NCBI GenBank assembly: GCA_016719055.1
Contig: JADKAW010000045.1
Span: 1 to 50,365 of the forward strand
Reading direction: 5' to 3'
DNA: 50,365 nt
DNA from: Candidatus Rhodoferax mariagerensis
GTDB lineage: Bacteria; Pseudomonadota; Gammaproteobacteria; Burkholderiales; Burkholderiaceae_C
Under the pieces are notes generated by a model. The model did no database searches, had not been told where the DNA came from, and saw only the letters and a program-made list of their open reading frames with translations. Both the position numbers and the translations under genes were made by a program. This document shows positions 24,797 through 33,907 of the stretch, piece after piece (positions within the stretch are counted from its first letter, which is position 1; every line of letters begins with the position of its first letter).

Positions 24797-24817
24797 GTTT
24801 TGCCAGGCTTATCCACA
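24787..24817 (+). promoter_or_regulatory. DnaA-box pair upstream of dnaB
   Basis: TTATCCACA at 24809-24817 is a perfect consensus DnaA box. TTGTCCATA at 24787-24795 is a weaker match in the same orientation, 22 bp earlier. They lie 60-90 bp before the dnaB ATG and could couple dnaB expression to DnaA. There are too few boxes and no AT-rich stretch for an origin. Confidence 0.6.
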
Positions 24818-24877
24818 GCTTGTCACTCGACACCCGGGCGCTGACGCCTTAGCATCCAGCGCTTCAAGGAAACACCC

Positions 24878-26096
24878 ATGTCCGCAGTACTCTCCATTCT
24901 CAACGACGACCTGGCGCTAGACCGCCAGGTTGCCCAGTTGCGCATTCCACCCCATTCCATTGAAGCCGAGTCGAGCGTGCTGGGTGGTTTGCTGCTGGAC
25001 AACGCCGCCTGGGACCGCGTGAGCGATGTGCTCACCGATGTATGCCGAGATCGTGCGTGACCGATCGATTTTGCGCAAGCTGGTATCCACCAGCGAAGAA
25101 ATATCGGCCAACGCCTTTAACCCAAAAGGTCGCCCGGTGGCGTCTATTTTGGATGAGGCCGAACAGAAGATATTCAACATTGGCGAGGAAGGTGCCCGCA
25201 CGAAGCAGGGTTTTCAGACCATGGACACGTTGGTGGTGCAGTTGCTTGACCGGGTGCAGGAGATGGCCGACAACCCCAATGATGTCACTGGTGTGCCAAC
25301 TGGTTTTTACGACCTGGACCGTTTGACAGCGGGCTTGCAGGGCGGCGATCTGGTGGTGCTGGCGGCGCGGCCCTCCATGGGCAAAACCGCATTGGCCATC
25401 AACATCGCAGAGCATGTGGCCCTGAACGAAGGCCTGCCGGTGGCGGTGTTTTCCATGGAAATGGGGGCAGCGCAATTGGCCGTGCGTATTGTGGGTTCCA
25501 TTGGCCGTATTGATCAAGGCCACTTGCGCACCGGCAAACTTACCGATGACGAGTGGCCACGCCTGACCGAAGCGATTGAAAAGTTGCGCACGATTTCGCT
25601 GCATATTGATGAATCGGCCGGATTGACATCGAGCGAGCTGCGTGCCAATGCCCGCCGACTGGCACGCCAGTGCGGTCAGCTGGGCCTGATTGTGGTGGAC
25701 TATTTGCAGCTGATGAGCGGTTCCAGTGGCAGCGATGGTGAAAACCGAGCCACCGAACTGGGCGAGATTTCACGCGGTCTGAAAATGCTGGCCAAAGAAC
25801 TCAAATGCCCGGTGATTGCGTTGTCGCAGCTCAACCGCAGCGTGGAAACCCGACCCGACAAACGCCCGATGATGAGCGACCTGCGTGAGTCCGGCGCCAT
25901 TGAGCAGGATGCCGACATCATCATGTTCATTTACCGCGATGAGTACTACACCAAAGACGCCTGCAAGGAACCTGGTGTGGCTGAGGTCATCATCGCCAAG
26001 CAGCGCAATGGCCCTACCGGTGTGGTCAAGCTGGCATTCCTGAAAAACATCACCAAGTTTGAATCGCTGGCCTCGGGCACCAGCGGGGACTTTTAA
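24878..26096 (+). CDS. dnaB: Replicative DNA helicase DnaB, apparent internal deletion and frameshift
   Basis: The main replication-fork helicase. The N-terminus (24878 to about 25038) reads PPHSIEAESSVLGGLLLDNAAWDRVSDVLTD. It then jumps to YAEIVRDRSILRKLVST in another frame at about 25040. The usual 65-70 residues between these blocks, most of the second half of the N-terminal collar domain, are missing. The rest is normal: linker, TGVPTGFYDLDRLTAGLQGGDL, Walker A ARPSMGKTALA, Walker B LIVVDYLQLM, SQLNRSVETR, DLRESGAIEQDADIIMFIYR. As given, the gene cannot encode a full helicase. Because dnaB is essential, an assembly deletion or a second intact copy elsewhere is more likely than real loss. 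Confidence 0.9.
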
Positions 26097-26186
26097 CCAA
26101 AACTGCCTCTAGCCACCGTCGATAAAGCGCTGACAGCTATCAAAATTGAAGGTGTCGCAGAGCAAGCTGCTGCTCAAGCGCAGCAG
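26097..26186. repeat. Dispersed repeat copy 4 plus hairpin between dnaB and phoH
   Basis: The blocks CCTCTAGCC and AAAGCGCTGACAGCTATC form one copy of the dispersed repeat right after the dnaB stop. It is followed by a GCTGCTG/CAGCAGC hairpin at about 26166-26186. The genes are convergent, so this probably serves as the terminator region. Confidence 0.65.
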
Positions 26187-26218
26187 CAAGCAAGGTTGGC
26201 CAGGTGGTTGAGTTCGGC

Positions 26219-27877
26219 TTATAGAACTTCGCTGGCAAAGTCAGCCAGACGCGAACGCTCACCGCGGGCCAGGGTGATGTGCCCGCTATGGGTCCAGCCC
26301 TTGAACTTGTCTACCGCGTAAGTCAGGCCTGAGGAGCCTTCGGTCAGGTACGGTGTGTCGATCTGGGCAATGTTGCCCATGCAGATGATCTTGGTGCCGG
26401 GTCCAGCGCGGGTGATCAAGGTTTTCATCTGTTTCGGCGTCAGGTTTTGCGCTTCGTCGATGATCACGTATTTGTTTAAAAAGGTGCGCCCGCGCATGAA
26501 GTTCATGCTCTTGATCTTGATACGGCTGCGTATCAGCTCGTTGGTGGCGGCGCGACCCCATTCGCCGGCGGCGGTGTCGGTTTTGCCCAAAACCTCGAGG
26601 TTGTCATCCATGGCACCCATCCAGGGGCCCATTTTTTCTTCTTCTGTACCGGGCAAAAAGCCAATGTCTTCACCTACGCTGACGGTGGCGCGTGTGATGA
26701 TGATCTCGGTGTAACGCCGCTCGTCGAGCACCTGGGTCAGCCCGGAGGCCAGCGCCAGCAGGGTCTTGCCGGTACCTGCCGTGCCGGTCAGGGTGACAAA
26801 GTCAACCTCGGGGTCCATCAGCAGGTTCATGGCGAAGTTCTGTTCGCGATTTCGTGTGGTGATGCCCCAGACGGCGTTTTTCAGGTGGGTAAAGTCACGC
26901 AGGGTTTTGAATACCGCCACTTTGCCGCGAATTTCAGTGACTTTGGCATACAAACTGGGCTCGCCAGGTGCCTCAAAATAAACAAACTGGTTCACCAGCA
27001 ACTGGGGCACGACCGGGCCGCTGAGTCGATAAAAGGTGTGTACCCCTTGTTGCCAGCTTTCGATGGTGCTGCCGTGGGTGCTCCAGAAGTCGATCGGCAA
27101 GGCGTAGGCCCCGGAGTACAGCAGATCGCCGTCTTCCAGCGTTTTGTCGTTCTGGTAATCGTCGGCGTTCAGGCCCAGCGCGCGCGCCTTGACGCGCATG
27201 TTGATGTCTTTGGACACCAGCACCACCTCACGCGGTGCATGTTGCTTGCGCAGGGCTTCCACCACACCCAGGATCTGGTTGTCAGCCTTGCCCTGGGGCA
27301 GGCTGCTGGGCAACTCATAGTTGAGCAACTGGGTCTGGAAGAACAGGCGACCGCGTGCTTCCGAGTGACCGGTGGAATTCAACGGCAGGCCGGTGCTGAT
27401 ATCAGAGCCCTGATGCTCAGCCAGCGCGTCGAGCGAGCGACTGGTTTGCCGGCCGTTGCGGGCCACTTCAGTCATGCCTTTTTTGTGCGCGTCGAGCTCT
27501 TCAAGCACGATCATGGGCAGAAAAATATCGTGCTCTTCAAACCGGAACAGGCAGGTGGGATCGTGCAGCAGCACGTTGGTATCGAGCACAAAAAGCCGGA
27601 TTGGGCCTGGCGCCCGTCTGGATTTTTCTTTCGGTCGGTTGGCGGCTTTGACGACAGGATCGGCGCGCGGTGCCTCAGGCCGTTGAATTGTCGTTTCGAC
27701 ACTGCGCGCTGGCGCGCTGGAGGTCACGACGGGGGGAGCGTCATCAATCGCTATTTCTGTGCGACCAATAGGCTCTGCTGTGGATCTGCGACCCTTTACG
27801 CGGGGCTTTGCGGGCATGTCATAGTCTTGCACGGACAACAAGGCGGCGCGTTTTGCAGGGGCGGATGGCAAGGGCAT
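26219..27877 (-). CDS. PhoH-family ATPase with N-terminal PIN domain (YlaK/PhoH2 type)
   Basis: A cytoplasmic protein of about 552 residues that joins a PIN ribonuclease domain to a PhoH ATPase, a type linked to RNA unwinding and cleavage. PIN residues are seen in RLFVLDTNVLLHDP and MIVLEELDAHKKG, with the DAL and DNQILGV region after. The PhoH half has Walker A GTAGTGKTLLA, IITRATVSVGEDIGFLPG, Walker B VIIDEAQNLTPKQMK and GERSRLADFASEVL at the end. I choose ATG 27877 (GGGAA upstream) over the ATG at 27946. It follows the peroxiredoxin gene on the same strand by about 80 bp. Confidence 0.9.
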   Translation of the reverse strand: MPLPSAPAKRAALLSVQDYDMPAKPRVKGRRSTAEPIGRTEIAIDDAPPVVTSSAPARSVETTIQRPEAPRADPVVKAANRPKEKSRRAPGPIRLFVLDTNVLLHDPTCLFRFEEHDIFLPMIVLEELDAHKKGMTEVARNGRQTSRSLDALAEHQGSDISTGLPLNSTGHSEARGRLFFQTQLLNYELPSSLPQGKADNQILGVVEALRKQHAPREVVLVSKDINMRVKARALGLNADDYQNDKTLEDGDLLYSGAYALPIDFWSTHGSTIESWQQGVHTFYRLSGPVVPQLLVNQFVYFEAPGEPSLYAKVTEIRGKVAVFKTLRDFTHLKNAVWGITTRNREQNFAMNLLMDPEVDFVTLTGTAGTGKTLLALASGLTQVLDERRYTEIIITRATVSVGEDIGFLPGTEEEKMGPWMGAMDDNLEVLGKTDTAAGEWGRAATNELIRSRIKIKSMNFMRGRTFLNKYVIIDEAQNLTPKQMKTLITRAGPGTKIICMGNIAQIDTPYLTEGSSGLTYAVDKFKGWTHSGHITLARGERSRLADFASEVL

Positions 27878-27956
27878 GAAAATTCCCGAATGCGGGGTGG
27901 TAGGGGCGAGTTCAAGACTGTCAGATCTGGGTCGATCCGCAGCCACCTTTCCGTCA

Positions 27957-28442
27957 TCAGGCGGGTAAAGCGATTTTTTTCAGTTCTTTGACGGCTTTGA
28001 GCACGTCATCTACATGGCCCGGCACTTTCATGCCACGCCATTCTTCTTTGAGAATGCCATCCGCGCCAATCAGGAAAGTGCTGCGCTCGATGCCCTTGAC
28101 CTTTTTGCCGTACATGATTTTGTTTTTGACCACACCAAACATATGGCACATTTTTTCTTCGGTGTCGGCAATCAGCTCAAATGGCAGTTCAAGCTTTTGC
28201 TTGAATTCGTCGTGCGACTTCATGTTGTCGCGCGATACACCAAAAACAGTGGCACCGGCTTTGACAAAATCGCGGTATTTGTCGCGAAATTCCATCGCCT
28301 CGGTGGTGCAGCCCGGGGTGTTGTCCTTGGGGTAGAAATACAAAATGACAATGCGGCCCAAGTGGGTCGTATGGGTCACGCGAACGCCTCCTGTGGCATT
28401 GGACTCGAATTCTGGGATGGGTTTATTGACAACAATCGCCAT
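27957..28442 (-). CDS. bcp: Thioredoxin-dependent peroxiredoxin, Bcp/PrxQ type
   Basis: A 161-residue cytoplasmic peroxidase that reduces hydrogen and organic peroxides using thioredoxin. The peroxidatic Cys is at about residue 45 in YPKDNTPGCTTEA, the PrxQ signature. The usual resolving Cys five residues later is absent (CTTEAMEFRD), so it would be a 1-Cys or atypical enzyme; a second Cys occurs in EEKMCHMFG. FGVSRDNMKSHDEF and STFLIGADGILKEEW are normal family segments. It lies upstream of phoH in a conserved pairing. Confidence 0.9.
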   Translation of the reverse strand: MAIVVNKPIPEFESNATGGVRVTHTTHLGRIVILYFYPKDNTPGCTTEAMEFRDKYRDFVKAGATVFGVSRDNMKSHDEFKQKLELPFELIADTEEKMCHMFGVVKNKIMYGKKVKGIERSTFLIGADGILKEEWRGMKVPGHVDDVLKAVKELKKIALPA

Positions 28443-28541
28443 GTTTCTTCAATCTTGTGTGACAGGATGCGTCGAACTCTCAAGTCGCGGACACTATCCT
28501 TTTGGAAGCGCTGCTGCGCCCTCGACTGCAAGCTTGATATT

Positions 28542-28910
28542 TTACTGCATCAGCAAGGCGACTGCCACGCAACGGCCTTCTCCGGCCAAAATGTTGTAGG
28601 TTCGGCAGGCGGCCCGAGTGTCCATGGTTTCGATCCCGATTTGTCGCTCAATCAGCGCGCGTGATAGACCTGGTGCCGGAAAACGCAGGCGTGGCCCACT
28701 GCCAAAAATCACCAGTTCGGTCTGCAGCAGCGCGAGTTGCTCAAAGTGGGCTGCGCTCAGGTCTTCAAACCGTTCACAGTTCCATGGGATGCGTTCACCG
28801 CGCGAGCCAATGATCACGCTGTGGGTCAGTCGGTCCGCGCCGACCTGTATCCAGCCGGGACCATAAGCCTGGATGGACTGCACACTGATCACGTCTGGGT
28901 GGTACTTCAT
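28542..28910 (-). CDS. Mth938-like domain protein (DUF498/NDUFAF3 family)
   Basis: A 122-residue protein with the family pattern ISVQSIQAYGPGWIQVG near the start, then LVIFGSGPRLRFP and a C-terminal IGIETMDTRAACRTYNILAGEGRCVAVALL. Human NDUFAF3 and bacterial homologues share this fold; the bacterial role is unknown. It is divergent from alaA and precedes bcp on the same strand by about 100 bp. Confidence 0.85.
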   Translation of the reverse strand: MKYHPDVISVQSIQAYGPGWIQVGADRLTHSVIIGSRGERIPWNCERFEDLSAAHFEQLALLQTELVIFGSGPRLRFPAPGLSRALIERQIGIETMDTRAACRTYNILAGEGRCVAVALLMQ

Positions 28911-29017
28911 GAAGGTTGGCGGGTGGTGCTGCAGACCGGATTCTGCGGCGCTTGCTGAGGGGCGAAACTGTGGTCAAATTATAAGTTTTCACGATAACAG
29001 CCAGCTCCGGAGGGACT

Positions 29018-30244
29018 TTGAAAACCATTCGCAAATCAGCCAAACTGGCCAATGTGCTCTACGACATCCGTGGCCCGATCATGGATGCGGCGCGCCAGAT
29101 GGAGGATGAAGGCCAGAAGATCATCAAACTCAATCTGGGCAACCTGGCAGTGTTTGGTTTTGATGCGCCCGAAGAAATTCAGCAGGACATGATTCGCAAC
29201 CTGCCCAATTCGGCGGGTTACTCTGACAGCAAGGGCATTTTTGCTGCGCGCAAGGCGGTCATGCACGAAACCCAGAAGCAGGGTGTGCCGGGTGTCACGC
29301 TCGACGATATCTATCTGGGCAATGGTGCCAGTGAGCTGATCACCATGGCCACCAACGCGCTGCTCGACAACGGCGACGAGTTGCTGCTGCCGATGCCCGA
29401 CTACCCGCTGTGGACCGCTTCTGCCAGTTTGTCGGGCGGTACGCCCGTGCATTACGTCTGTGATGAAGCCAACGGCTGGATGCCCGATCTGGCCGATATC
29501 CGGTCCAAGATCACACCAGCGACGCGCGGCATTGTGGTGATCAACCCCAACAACCCGACCGGCGTTTTGTATTCGGTCGACTTGCTCAAGGGCATCATTG
29601 CCATCGCGCGTGAATTCGGCCTGGTGATCATGGCTGACGAGGTTTATGACAAGGTCCTCTACGATGGTGTCAAACACACGGCACTGGCCAGTCTGTCGTC
29701 CGATGTGCTGACGCTCACCTTCAATTCGCTGTCAAAAAGCTACCGTTCCTGTGGTTACCGGGCCGGCTGGATGGTGGTCTCGGGCGACAAAAAATCAGCG
29801 GCCGACTACATCGAGGGCCTGAACATGCTCTCGAACATGAAGCTGTGCTCCAACGTGCCGGGCCAATGGGCGATTCAGACCGCCTTGGGTGGCTACCAAA
29901 GCATCAACGACCTGGTGTGTGAAGGGGGGCGACTGCGGCGTCAGCGCGACCTGGCCTTTGAGCTGATCACCGCCATACCCGGTGTCACGTGCGTCAAACC
30001 GCAGGCCGCGCTCTACATGTTTCCCAAGCTGGACCCGACCGTGTACCCGATTGCGGATGACCGCCAGTTTTTCTTGGAACTGTTGCGTGAGACGCGTGTC
30101 ATGCTGGTGCAAGGCACGGGCTTTAACTGGCAGCAACCCGACCACTTCCGCATTGTGTTTTTGCCACACGAAGACGATTTGCGCGAGGCCGTGGGTCGTA
30201 TTGCCAAGTTTCTGGAAAGTTACCGCAAACGCCACAGCAACTGA
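29018..30244 (+). CDS. alaA: Alanine-synthesising aminotransferase AlaA
   Basis: A fold-type I PLP enzyme of 408 residues that converts glutamate and pyruvate to alanine and 2-oxoglutarate. Key parts are YSDSKGIFAARKAV, NPNNPTGVLYS, IMADEVYDKVLYDG, the PLP lysine in SLSKSYRSCGYRAGW and the C-terminal FRIVFLPHEDDLREA. The first codon is TTG (29018), with a strong CCGGAGGGAC ribosome site 3 bp away. It opens a plus-strand series leading into threonine biosynthesis. Confidence 0.88.
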   Translation: MKTIRKSAKLANVLYDIRGPIMDAARQMEDEGQKIIKLNLGNLAVFGFDAPEEIQQDMIRNLPNSAGYSDSKGIFAARKAVMHETQKQGVPGVTLDDIYLGNGASELITMATNALLDNGDELLLPMPDYPLWTASASLSGGTPVHYVCDEANGWMPDLADIRSKITPATRGIVVINPNNPTGVLYSVDLLKGIIAIAREFGLVIMADEVYDKVLYDGVKHTALASLSSDVLTLTFNSLSKSYRSCGYRAGWMVVSGDKKSAADYIEGLNMLSNMKLCSNVPGQWAIQTALGGYQSINDLVCEGGRLRRQRDLAFELITAIPGVTCVKPQAALYMFPKLDPTVYPIADDRQFFLELLRETRVMLVQGTGFNWQQPDHFRIVFLPHEDDLREAVGRIAKFLESYRKRHSN

Positions 30245-30247
30245 CTC

Positions 30248-30318
30248 ACTCTTATTTTGAGAGCGGCTAGCGCTTATACAACAAGGGCTAGAAGCCTATT
30301 TTATCTATAAAGATCAAG
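30248..30318. repeat. Dispersed 45-bp repeat, copy 5
   Basis: The blocks GAGCGGCTAGCGCTTAT and AAGGGCTAGAAGCCTATTTT fill most of the gap between alaA and hom. Confidence 0.75.
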
Positions 30319-30323
30319 ATTTT

Positions 30324-31688
30324 ATGAAACCAATTCAAGTCGGCCTGCTGGGCATCGGTGTGGTGGGCTCGGGCACTTTTAATGTGCTGGCACGCAACCA
30401 GGAAGAAATCAAACGCCGCGCTGGCCGTGGCATTGAGATCACCATGGTGGCCGATCTGGACACCGCACGGGCCCGTGCTGCGGTGGGCGAGGGTGTTCAG
30501 GTGGTGAGTGACGCGCGCGCCGTCATTGCCAACCCCGACATTGACATCGTCATCGAACTGATTGGTGGTTATGGCATCGCCAAAACCCTGGTGCTCGAAG
30601 CGATTGCAGCCGGCAAACATGTGGTGACCGCCAACAAGGCGCTGCTGGCCGTGCATGGCACCGAGATTTTTGCCGCTGCATCCGCCAAAGGCGTGATGGT
30701 GGCGTTTGAAGCCGCCGTGGCCGGGGGCATTCCGATCATCAAGGCGCTGCGCGAGGGCCTGACGGCCAACCGCATCCAGTGGATTGCCGGCATCATCAAC
30801 GGCACCACCAACTTCATCCTGAGCGAAATGCGCGACAAGGGCCTGGACTTTGCCGTGGTGCTGAAAGAAGCGCAACGCCTGGGTTATGCCGAAGCCGACC
30901 CCACCTTTGACATTGAAGGCGTGGATGCCGCCCACAAGGCCACGCTAATGTCGGCAATAGCCTTTGGTGTGCCGGTGCAGTTTGACAAGGCCTATGTCGA
31001 AGGCATCACCAAGCTCGGCGCAGCCGACATCAAATACGCCGAGCAACTGGGTTACCGCATCAAACTGCTAGGCATCACAAAGCGCCGCGCAGGCGATGCT
31101 GCCAAGGGCACGGCAGAAGGTATTGAGTTGCGCGTGCACCCCTGTCTGATTCCGGCCAAACGCCTGATTGCCAATGTTGAAGGTGCCATGAACGCCGTGG
31201 TGGTGCAGGGCGATGCGGTTGGTACCACGCTGTATTACGGCAAGGGTGCTGGCAGCGAGCCGACTGCCAGTGCGGTGATCGCCGACCTCGTCGACATTAC
31301 CCGTTTGCAGACCGCTGATCCGCTGCACCGGGTGCCGCATCTGGCATTCCAGCCCAACGCCATGAGTAGCCTGACCGTGCTACCGATGAGTGAGGTCATC
31401 ACCAGCTATTACCTGCGCCTGCGTGTGGCCGACGAAACCGGCGTGCTGGCCAAAGTCACCGGCATTCTGGCAACAGCCGGTATCAGTATCGATGCCGTGT
31501 TGCAGCGCGAAGCTGATGAAATCAGTGGTGAGGTGGCCATTGGTCAAACGCAGGTGCCGCAAACCGACGTGATCATCCTGACCCACGACTGTGTCGAAGC
31601 CAGCATGAACGCCGCCATGGCCCAGATGCAGGCCCTGCCCAGCGTGCTGGAACCGATCACGCGCATTCGCAAGGAAGAGCTGGCCTGA
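30324..31688 (+). CDS. hom: Homoserine dehydrogenase
   Basis: Reduces aspartate semialdehyde to homoserine for threonine and methionine synthesis. The 454-residue monofunctional enzyme has an N-terminal Rossmann site (VGLLGIGVVGSGTF), the catalytic region NGTTNFILSEM and AQRLGYAEADPTFDIEGVDAAHK, and a C-terminal ACT domain (YYLRLRVADETGVLAKVTGIL), which normally gives threonine feedback inhibition. The segment RAGDAAKGTAEG near residue 255 looks like a small insertion. In related genomes it directly precedes thrC; here a vapBC pair lies between. Confidence 0.93.
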   Translation: MKPIQVGLLGIGVVGSGTFNVLARNQEEIKRRAGRGIEITMVADLDTARARAAVGEGVQVVSDARAVIANPDIDIVIELIGGYGIAKTLVLEAIAAGKHVVTANKALLAVHGTEIFAAASAKGVMVAFEAAVAGGIPIIKALREGLTANRIQWIAGIINGTTNFILSEMRDKGLDFAVVLKEAQRLGYAEADPTFDIEGVDAAHKATLMSAIAFGVPVQFDKAYVEGITKLGAADIKYAEQLGYRIKLLGITKRRAGDAAKGTAEGIELRVHPCLIPAKRLIANVEGAMNAVVVQGDAVGTTLYYGKGAGSEPTASAVIADLVDITRLQTADPLHRVPHLAFQPNAMSSLTVLPMSEVITSYYLRLRVADETGVLAKVTGILATAGISIDAVLQREADEISGEVAIGQTQVPQTDVIILTHDCVEASMNAAMAQMQALPSVLEPITRIRKEELA

Positions 31689-31720
31689 TCATCAGCAGCG
31701 TCATCACCATGGGTACCGGC

Positions 31721-31745
31721 TTGGTATTACACTAATTGGTATTAC
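31721..31745 (+). promoter_or_regulatory. Direct-repeat operator candidate for vapBC
   Basis: Two exact copies of TTGGTATTAC (31721-31730 and 31736-31745) start 15 bp apart, just before the antitoxin ATG at 31760. This is a likely autoregulatory site for the AbrB-type antitoxin and may overlap the promoter. Confidence 0.6.
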
Positions 31746-31759
31746 TTTTGGGGCTTGTG

Positions 31760-32002
31760 ATGGGCTATGCGTTAACCAGTAAAAGTCAGGTCACCCTGCC
31801 CAAGGCGATCCGTGAGTTGCTGGGTGTGTCACCGGGTCAGGAAATTGACTACGAAGCCTTGCCCGACGGTCGCGTGGTGATTTTTCCAGTGCGCCGTGCC
31901 AGCACCGACAACCCGTTTATGCCGTTGCTTGGCATCGGACAGCGCAAACGCCCCACTGATGAAATCATGCGTGAAACCCGTGGTGAGGATTGGAACCGGT
32001 GA
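31760..32002 (+). CDS. vapB: AbrB/VapB-type antitoxin
   Basis: An 80-residue protein with the swapped-hairpin DNA-binding motif MGYALTSKSQVTLPKAIRELLGVSPGQEI at its N-terminus. The C-terminal tail RPTDEIMRETRGEDWNR is the usual toxin-binding part (IMRxTRGEDW). The start at 31760 is preferred to the upstream TTG. It overlaps the toxin gene by 4 bp and should repress the pair through the direct repeats upstream. Confidence 0.88.
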   Translation: MGYALTSKSQVTLPKAIRELLGVSPGQEIDYEALPDGRVVIFPVRRASTDNPFMPLLGIGQRKRPTDEIMRETRGEDWNR

Positions 32003-32406
32003 TTTTGGTCGACAGTTGCGTGTTAATTGACGTGTTTGATGCCGACCCGCAGTGGCAGCAATGGTCGCTGGACGCACTGCAGGCGCATCATGCGCAGGGG
32101 CTGGCGGTTAATGCGCTGATCTGTGCCGAAATAGCGCCCTCGTTTGAAAACCTTCAGGGGATGCAAAGTGCGCTTGACCTGGTGCATCTGGTTTATGCAC
32201 CTTTGTCGCAGATGGCGGCTTTCCTGGCGGCCCAGGCTTTCACGCTTTACCGACAGAACAATGGCTCAAAACCAAGCACGCTGCCTGATTTTTTTATTGG
32301 TGCACATGCTCAAACTCAAGGCTGGGCCATTTTGACCCGCGACAAGGCACGCTACAAAACCTACTTTCCGGCGGTAACACTGATCACGCCAGACACTTTT
32401 CATTGA
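31999..32406 (+). CDS. vapC: VapC-type PIN-domain toxin ribonuclease
   Basis: A PIN nuclease of about 135 residues, probably acting on tRNA or rRNA when released from VapB. Acidic catalytic residues are seen in ILVDSCVLIDVF, ICAEIAPSF and LPDFFIGAHAQ. The start is best placed at GTG 31999, which overlaps the antitoxin stop (GTGA) and has GAGGA upstream; a TTG at 31990 is the alternative. The frame is intact and all motifs are present, so the module looks functional. Confidence 0.88.
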   Translation: MILVDSCVLIDVFDADPQWQQWSLDALQAHHAQGLAVNALICAEIAPSFENLQGMQSALDLVHLVYAPLSQMAAFLAAQAFTLYRQNNGSKPSTLPDFFIGAHAQTQGWAILTRDKARYKTYFPAVTLITPDTFH

Positions 32407-32418
32407 CGATTGCCATTT

Positions 32419-33846
32419 ATGAAATACATCTCCACCCGCGGCGACCAAAGCCCCAAACATTTTTGCGACATCCTGCTCGAAGGCCTGGCCCCCGATGGCG
32501 GCCTGTACCTGCCTGAGCGCTACCCCAAGGTGGATGACGCCACTCTGAGCCGCTGGCGCGTCGTTTATCACCAGCAGGGTTACGCCGAGTTGGCGTTTGA
32601 GATTTTGTCGCTGTTCATTGACGACATTCCCGCCGACGATTTGCGCGCCCTGTGCACCAAAACCTACACCGCCGAGGTTTTTGGCACCGGTGAAATCGTG
32701 CCGCTGCGTCACCTTGAAAACGGCATCTGGCTTGAAGCCCTGTCCAACGGCCCAACGCTGGCTTTTAAAGACATGGCGATGCAATTGCTGGGCAACCTGT
32801 TTGAGTACGAGCTGGCGCGTCGCGGTGAGCAGCTCAACATTCTGGGTGCCACCAGTGGCGACACCGGCAGCGCCGCCGAATACGCCATGCGCGGCAAAAA
32901 GGGCGTGCGCGTTTTCATGACCAGCCCGGCCGGTCGCATGAGCCCGTTTCAGCAGGCGCAGATGTTCAGCCTGATGGACGACAACATTTTCAACATTGCG
33001 GTGGACGGTGTGTTTGACGACTGCCAGGACATGGTCAAAGCGGTGTCAAACGACCTGGACTTCAAGCGACAGTACAAGATTGGCACCGTCAACTCGATCA
33101 ACTGGGCGCGCTTGCTGGCGCAGGTGGTGTATTACTTTGCCGGCTACTTTCAGGCCACTGAAAATAATTCGGAAAAAGTCAGCTTCACCGTGCCCAGCGG
33201 CAATTTTGGCAACGTCTGCGCCGGCCATGTGGCGCGCATGATGGGTCTGCCCATCGCCCGGCTGGTGGTGGCCACCAACGAAAACGACGTGCTGGACGAG
33301 TTTTTTAAAACCGGCGTCTACCGCGTGCGTGCCAGTGCCGACACGCATGAGACCTCCAGCCCGTCGATGGACATCAGCAAGGCCAGCAACTTTGAGCGTT
33401 TCATTTTCGATTTGCTCGGGCGCGATGGCGCGCGGGTCAAGACATTGTTTGGAGACGGTTTGGCGCGAGACGGCAAGTTTGACCTGAGCCAGCACCCGGC
33501 GTTCAACGACGCCCGCCTGCGGTACGGGTTTGACAGCGGCAAAAGCACCCATGCCGACCGTCTGGCCACCATCAAGGACACCTATGTGCGCCACGACATG
33601 ATGATCGACACGCACACTGCAGACGGTGTGAAAGTGGCCATTGAACACCTGCAGGTCGGCGTGCCGATGATCGTGCTGGAAACCGCCTTGCCCATCAAGT
33701 TTGCCGAAACCATCGTCGAGGCTACCGGTGTTGTGCCGGATCGGCCGCCCAAGTTTGTCGGCATTGAAGACCTGCCCAAGCGGGTGACCGGCATGGCCGC
33801 TGAGGTGCAGGCCATCAAGACCTACATTGCCGAGAAATGTGCATGA
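32419..33846 (+). CDS. thrC: Threonine synthase
   Basis: A PLP enzyme of 475 residues that turns phosphohomoserine into threonine. It is of the long bacterial type, starting MKYISTRGDQSPKHFCDILLEG. The PLP lysine is in GPTLAFKDMAMQLLG, followed by GATSGDTGSAAEYAMRGK and the phosphate-binding VPSGNFGNVCAGH. The ATG at 32419 matches the conserved N-terminus better than the TTG 9 bp earlier. It is separated from hom by vapBC, so it may depend partly on the vapBC promoter. Confidence 0.93.
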   Translation: MKYISTRGDQSPKHFCDILLEGLAPDGGLYLPERYPKVDDATLSRWRVVYHQQGYAELAFEILSLFIDDIPADDLRALCTKTYTAEVFGTGEIVPLRHLENGIWLEALSNGPTLAFKDMAMQLLGNLFEYELARRGEQLNILGATSGDTGSAAEYAMRGKKGVRVFMTSPAGRMSPFQQAQMFSLMDDNIFNIAVDGVFDDCQDMVKAVSNDLDFKRQYKIGTVNSINWARLLAQVVYYFAGYFQATENNSEKVSFTVPSGNFGNVCAGHVARMMGLPIARLVVATNENDVLDEFFKTGVYRVRASADTHETSSPSMDISKASNFERFIFDLLGRDGARVKTLFGDGLARDGKFDLSQHPAFNDARLRYGFDSGKSTHADRLATIKDTYVRHDMMIDTHTADGVKVAIEHLQVGVPMIVLETALPIKFAETIVEATGVVPDRPPKFVGIEDLPKRVTGMAAEVQAIKTYIAEKCA

Positions 33847-33898
33847 AAAGTGCTTCTAGCCCCTGTTCTCTCTGCTTAGGAAGCTATCAAAAAGTGAG
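33846..33898. repeat. Dispersed 45-bp repeat, copy 6
   Basis: The blocks TGCTTCTAGCCCCTG and CTTAGGAAGCTATCAAAAAG lie between thrC and mobB, starting at the thrC stop. Confidence 0.75.
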
Positions 33899-33907
33899 AT
33901 TTCCAGC

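Noticed and set aside
24787..24817. Replication origin near dnaB
   Set aside because: Only one good and one weak DnaA box, no AT-rich unwinding region and no dnaA or dnaN nearby.
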